Part shown: positions 6,901 to 9,097 of the stretch, in pieces
How positions within the stretch are numbered: the first letter of the stretch is position 1
How the letters are laid out: each line of letters starts with the position of its first letter
From: JAEUSI01 sp036782915
GTDB taxonomy: Bacteria; Bacteroidota; Ignavibacteria; Tepidaquicellales; Tepidaquicellaceae
NCBI GenBank assembly: GCA_036782915.1
Contig: DAIPYE010000137.1
Location: 1 to 9,097 of the forward strand
Direction: 5' to 3'
DNA length: 9,097 bases
Program-made: the position numbers and the translations under genes
The notes under the pieces: generated by a model
The model's input: the letters and a program-made list of their open reading frames with translations, nothing else
What the model was told of the DNA's origin: nothing
The model's database searches: none

Positions 6901-8082
6901 ATGCAGGATAAATTTAAAATAATATTTCATATTGATATGGATGCTTTCTTTGCTTCATGTGAAGAAGCTCTAAGACCTGAATTAAAATCCAAACCACTCA
7001 TTGTCGGCGGGACAAAAGAAGACAAAAGGAGCATTGTTGCATGTCCGAATTATCTGGCAAGGGCAAAAGGAATAAGGACAGCAATGCCTTTGTCAAAAGC
7101 AATGCTTCTTGCACCTGACGGAAATTTTATCAGAAGTACAAGAGGACTTTATTCTGATTATTCAAAAAAAGTACGCGAGATCTTTTTTAAATACACACCG
7201 GTTGTACAACCTGTAAGCGTGGATGAAGCTTTTCTTGACGTTACGGAAGTTATGCATCTTTATAATAATGATTACCGGAAACTAGCAAATTCTATAAAGG
7301 ATGAAATTAAAAACACTTTGAAAATTACCTGTTCCATTGGAATTGCAACAAATAAGATCTGCGCAAAGATCGGTTCGAAAATGAATAAACCGGACGGAAT
7401 CACCGAAGTTCCTTTCGGAAAAGAAAAAGAATTTTTGAAGGATCTGACAATTGATAAAATACCGGGAGCGGGAAAGGCAACTCAGGAAAGACTGAGAAAA
7501 TATGGTATAATTCATATCGGCGATCTTTTAAAATATGACAGATCTTTTTATGAAAATGAAATAGGAATACATACTTCATTTTTACTGAATGTCGCTTCAG
7601 GAACTTCTAGCAACACTGTTAAGGAATTTGGTGAAGAAAGGAAATCATTGTCAAAGGAAAACACTTTCTGGGAAGATACTTCTGACAGGGAATTTCTGCA
7701 CTCTGAACTTTATTATCTGATGGAAAGATGCTGTCAGAAACTTAGAAGTATCAGCACAAAAAGCAGAACTATTACAGTGAAAGTAAAATATTATGATTTC
7801 AAGGTTAATCAAAAATCCTTCACAGGGAAAAAGTATTCAAACATAGAAACAGATTTTTATGAAGATGCTGTCGAACTGCTTGATCTTATGCTGGCAAATA
7901 AAAAAAAGATCCGCTTGCTCGGGATAAAATTTTCCGAACTGGTAAAAGGGGATGACGCAATGCAGGAGAATATGTTTGACGATGTGGATAAAAAAGAAAA
8001 TCTCCTGAAAAAATTAGATAAGATCCGAAAGAAATATAATTATGATATCGTGAAGTTTGGGAGGACTGTTAAATTGAAATGA
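6901..8082 (+). CDS. dinB: DNA polymerase IV (Y-family translesion polymerase)
   Basis: This gene encodes 393 residues, slightly longer than E. coli DinB. It is an error-prone polymerase that copies across damaged template bases. The palm has HIDMDAFFASCE at residues 10-21, with metal ligand D12 and steric gate F17. SVDEAFLD follows at 106-113, with catalytic D108 and E109. SIGIATNKICAKIGSKMNKP (about 145-164) and the helix-hairpin-helix thumb IPGAGKATQERLRKYGI are typical of DinB. The little finger follows at about 245-345. QENMF at 355-359 fits the QxxLF-type sliding-clamp motif, and about 34 residues of basic tail ending KFGRTVKLK come after it. The full Y-family catalytic core distinguishes it from the non-catalytic ImuB. 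It is transcribed away from the kinase and towards the solute-binding protein, whose stop lies only 15 bases beyond, with no terminator visible between them. It has no lexA or other mutasome genes beside it in this window. Confidence 0.95.
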   Translation: MQDKFKIIFHIDMDAFFASCEEALRPELKSKPLIVGGTKEDKRSIVACPNYLARAKGIRTAMPLSKAMLLAPDGNFIRSTRGLYSDYSKKVREIFFKYTPVVQPVSVDEAFLDVTEVMHLYNNDYRKLANSIKDEIKNTLKITCSIGIATNKICAKIGSKMNKPDGITEVPFGKEKEFLKDLTIDKIPGAGKATQERLRKYGIIHIGDLLKYDRSFYENEIGIHTSFLLNVASGTSSNTVKEFGEERKSLSKENTFWEDTSDREFLHSELYYLMERCCQKLRSISTKSRTITVKVKYYDFKVNQKSFTGKKYSNIETDFYEDAVELLDLMLANKKKIRLLGIKFSELVKGDDAMQENMFDDVDKKENLLKKLDKIRKKYNYDIVKFGRTVKLK

Positions 8083-8097
8083 AAAATTCCCCCATGA

Positions 8098-9097
8098 TCA
8101 ATTCTTCTTTGTATATTTGAGATTTATAATGTTCAATCCGTCCACATAAAACCCGTCCACATTTTTCTGAAGAAGATAGACCTTCTCATTATAATAAAGA
8201 TTCAGCCAGGCGGCATCTTCGATCACGATCTTCTGCATCTCATCATAGATCTTTATTCTTTCGTTAATATCAGTAACTATCAAAGCCCGTTCATACATTT
8301 CATCTATAACAGGATTGCTGTATCCGACTCTGTTCGGACCTTTCGGAGTTATGTTTTTGCTGTAGAACAATGCCATGAAGTTTTCCGGCTCATAGTAATC
8401 TGCTCCCCAGCTTGCGCGCCAGAAAGGGAACACTCCCTCTTCCTGTTTAGAAACAAGAGTTGCCTGAAGCATTTGTTCTAATTTTAAATCTATTCCAAGA
8501 TCTTTTAATTGTTCCTGAACAGCAATGGCAATTGTCTTTTGAATTTCTTCATTGCCCGTAACCAAAGTCAGATTCAGATTCTTTCCGCCTGGATAGCCTG
8601 CTTCGGTCAAAAGCTGCTTCGCTTTTTCTTTATCATAAGTGTAACCTTTAATATCCGGATTGTAGCCGGGCATTCCAACGGGAATCGGTCCGTTAGATGC
8701 GGGAATACCTCTATTCTTCAAAACAAATTTTAGAATTTTATTTTTGTCAACGGCATAGTTAAGCGCTTGTCTGAGTTTTTTATTGTTTGCAAAAGGTCCA
8801 TCCTTCCCTCCGGGAAGTTCAGGCGATTGCATCATTCCAAAGAAAACAGTCTGAAGCCACGGCTGCCTGTTCAAAGTATATGATTTATTCTGAGGATCAA
8901 GCAGCTTGCCATTGGCATCTGTGATCTGATCATAAGTTTCCGAAGAAGGATCGTGATAATCATATTTTCCGTTTTGAAAATCCAGGAATTCAGTTTCAGA
9001 AGATTGTGTGAATGTGATCTTAACTCCGTCCATATAAGGTAATTTGTTTCCGGATTTATCCTTATCCCAGTATTCATTATTCTTTTCATAAATCAGT
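8098..9097 (-). CDS. Extracellular solute-binding protein family 5 (oligopeptide ABC transporter), partial C-terminal part
   Basis: The frame is open from the window edge at 9097 to a TGA at 8098-8100, giving 332 visible residues; the N-terminus, with the expected signal or lipoprotein peptide, is outside. An internal ATG at 9033 is not a start, because the protein continues upstream with EKNNEYWDKDKSGNKLPYMD, the usual NPxYWxKDxxGNxLPYLD-like strand of family 5 binding proteins. Further matches are QALNYAVDKNKIL, the GPIPVGMPGYNPDI and YDKEKAKQLLTEAGYPGG region, the lobe with ASWGADYYEPENFM, and NPVIDEMYERAL near the end. Such proteins capture peptides, or sometimes other solutes such as nickel or sugars, outside the inner membrane and deliver them to a Dpp/Opp-type permease. 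Permease and ATPase genes are not in view, so the substrate cannot be assigned. It converges on dinB. Confidence 0.92.
   Translation of the reverse strand, partial: LIYEKNNEYWDKDKSGNKLPYMDGVKITFTQSSETEFLDFQNGKYDYHDPSSETYDQITDANGKLLDPQNKSYTLNRQPWLQTVFFGMMQSPELPGGKDGPFANNKKLRQALNYAVDKNKILKFVLKNRGIPASNGPIPVGMPGYNPDIKGYTYDKEKAKQLLTEAGYPGGKNLNLTLVTGNEEIQKTIAIAVQEQLKDLGIDLKLEQMLQATLVSKQEEGVFPFWRASWGADYYEPENFMALFYSKNITPKGPNRVGYSNPVIDEMYERALIVTDINERIKIYDEMQKIVIEDAAWLNLYYNEKVYLLQKNVDGFYVDGLNIINLKYTKKN

Noticed and set aside
7282..7515. Minus-strand ORF within dinB
   Set aside because: It is antisense to the conserved polymerase core and has no supporting signal.
8083..8097. Shared bidirectional terminator between dinB and the solute-binding protein gene
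   Set aside because: The 15-base spacer contains no inverted repeat; termination must occur inside the opposing gene or be factor-dependent.
8871..9089. Minus-strand 72-residue ORF at the right end
   Set aside because: It is a different frame over the solute-binding protein, whose own frame is open to the edge with clear family sequence.

Overview
This is an AT-rich window that most resembles the Ignavibacteria/Chlorobi-Bacteroidota part of the tree. The main evidence is the C-terminal type IX secretion sorting domain on the nucleotidase-like gene, with its NYPNPFNPSTTI signature and the ending FIQTKRMILTK. This style of domain is abundant in Ignavibacteria and related lineages. The lineage is inferred from protein style only, with no marker gene. 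A run of ten Ns at 6286-6295 shows that this is a scaffolded assembly.

Layout. All genes but one are on the minus strand. Reading in the direction of minus-strand transcription, the right end (9097 down to 8098) holds the C-terminal part of an extracellular solute-binding protein for an oligopeptide-type ABC transporter. It converges on a plus-strand DNA polymerase IV gene (dinB, 6901-8082). Divergent from dinB is a two-component pair: a large membrane histidine kinase with a PDZ-like extracytoplasmic domain (6721-4258, interrupted by the N gap) followed by a PhoB/OmpR-type response regulator (4183-3503). After a 296-base intergenic region comes a secreted metallophosphatase of the UshA/5'-nucleotidase family with a type IX sorting domain (3206-1323), closed by a clear intrinsic terminator (1241-1275). 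At the left end are two tandem paralogous small exported proteins with glycine-zipper segments (1127-504, and 420 running off the window). The left-most one is cut by the window edge.

How the parts may work together. The most notable signal lies outside the genes. Nearly the same 23-base element, a direct repeat of TTTGACAAT with an 11-base period, stands upstream of both the nucleotidase-like gene (3369-3391) and the first glycine-zipper gene (1181-1203). The two copies differ at 2 of 23 positions. Paired half-sites one helical turn apart are what OmpR/PhoB-family regulators bind, and a regulator of that family is encoded next door. I infer, without proof, a small regulon in which this pair, or a related PhoB/PhoP-type regulator, controls a surface or secreted phosphoesterase and a pair of envelope proteins. 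The nucleotidase-like enzyme keeps its metal site but appears to lack the usual nucleotide-pocket residues, so its substrate is uncertain.
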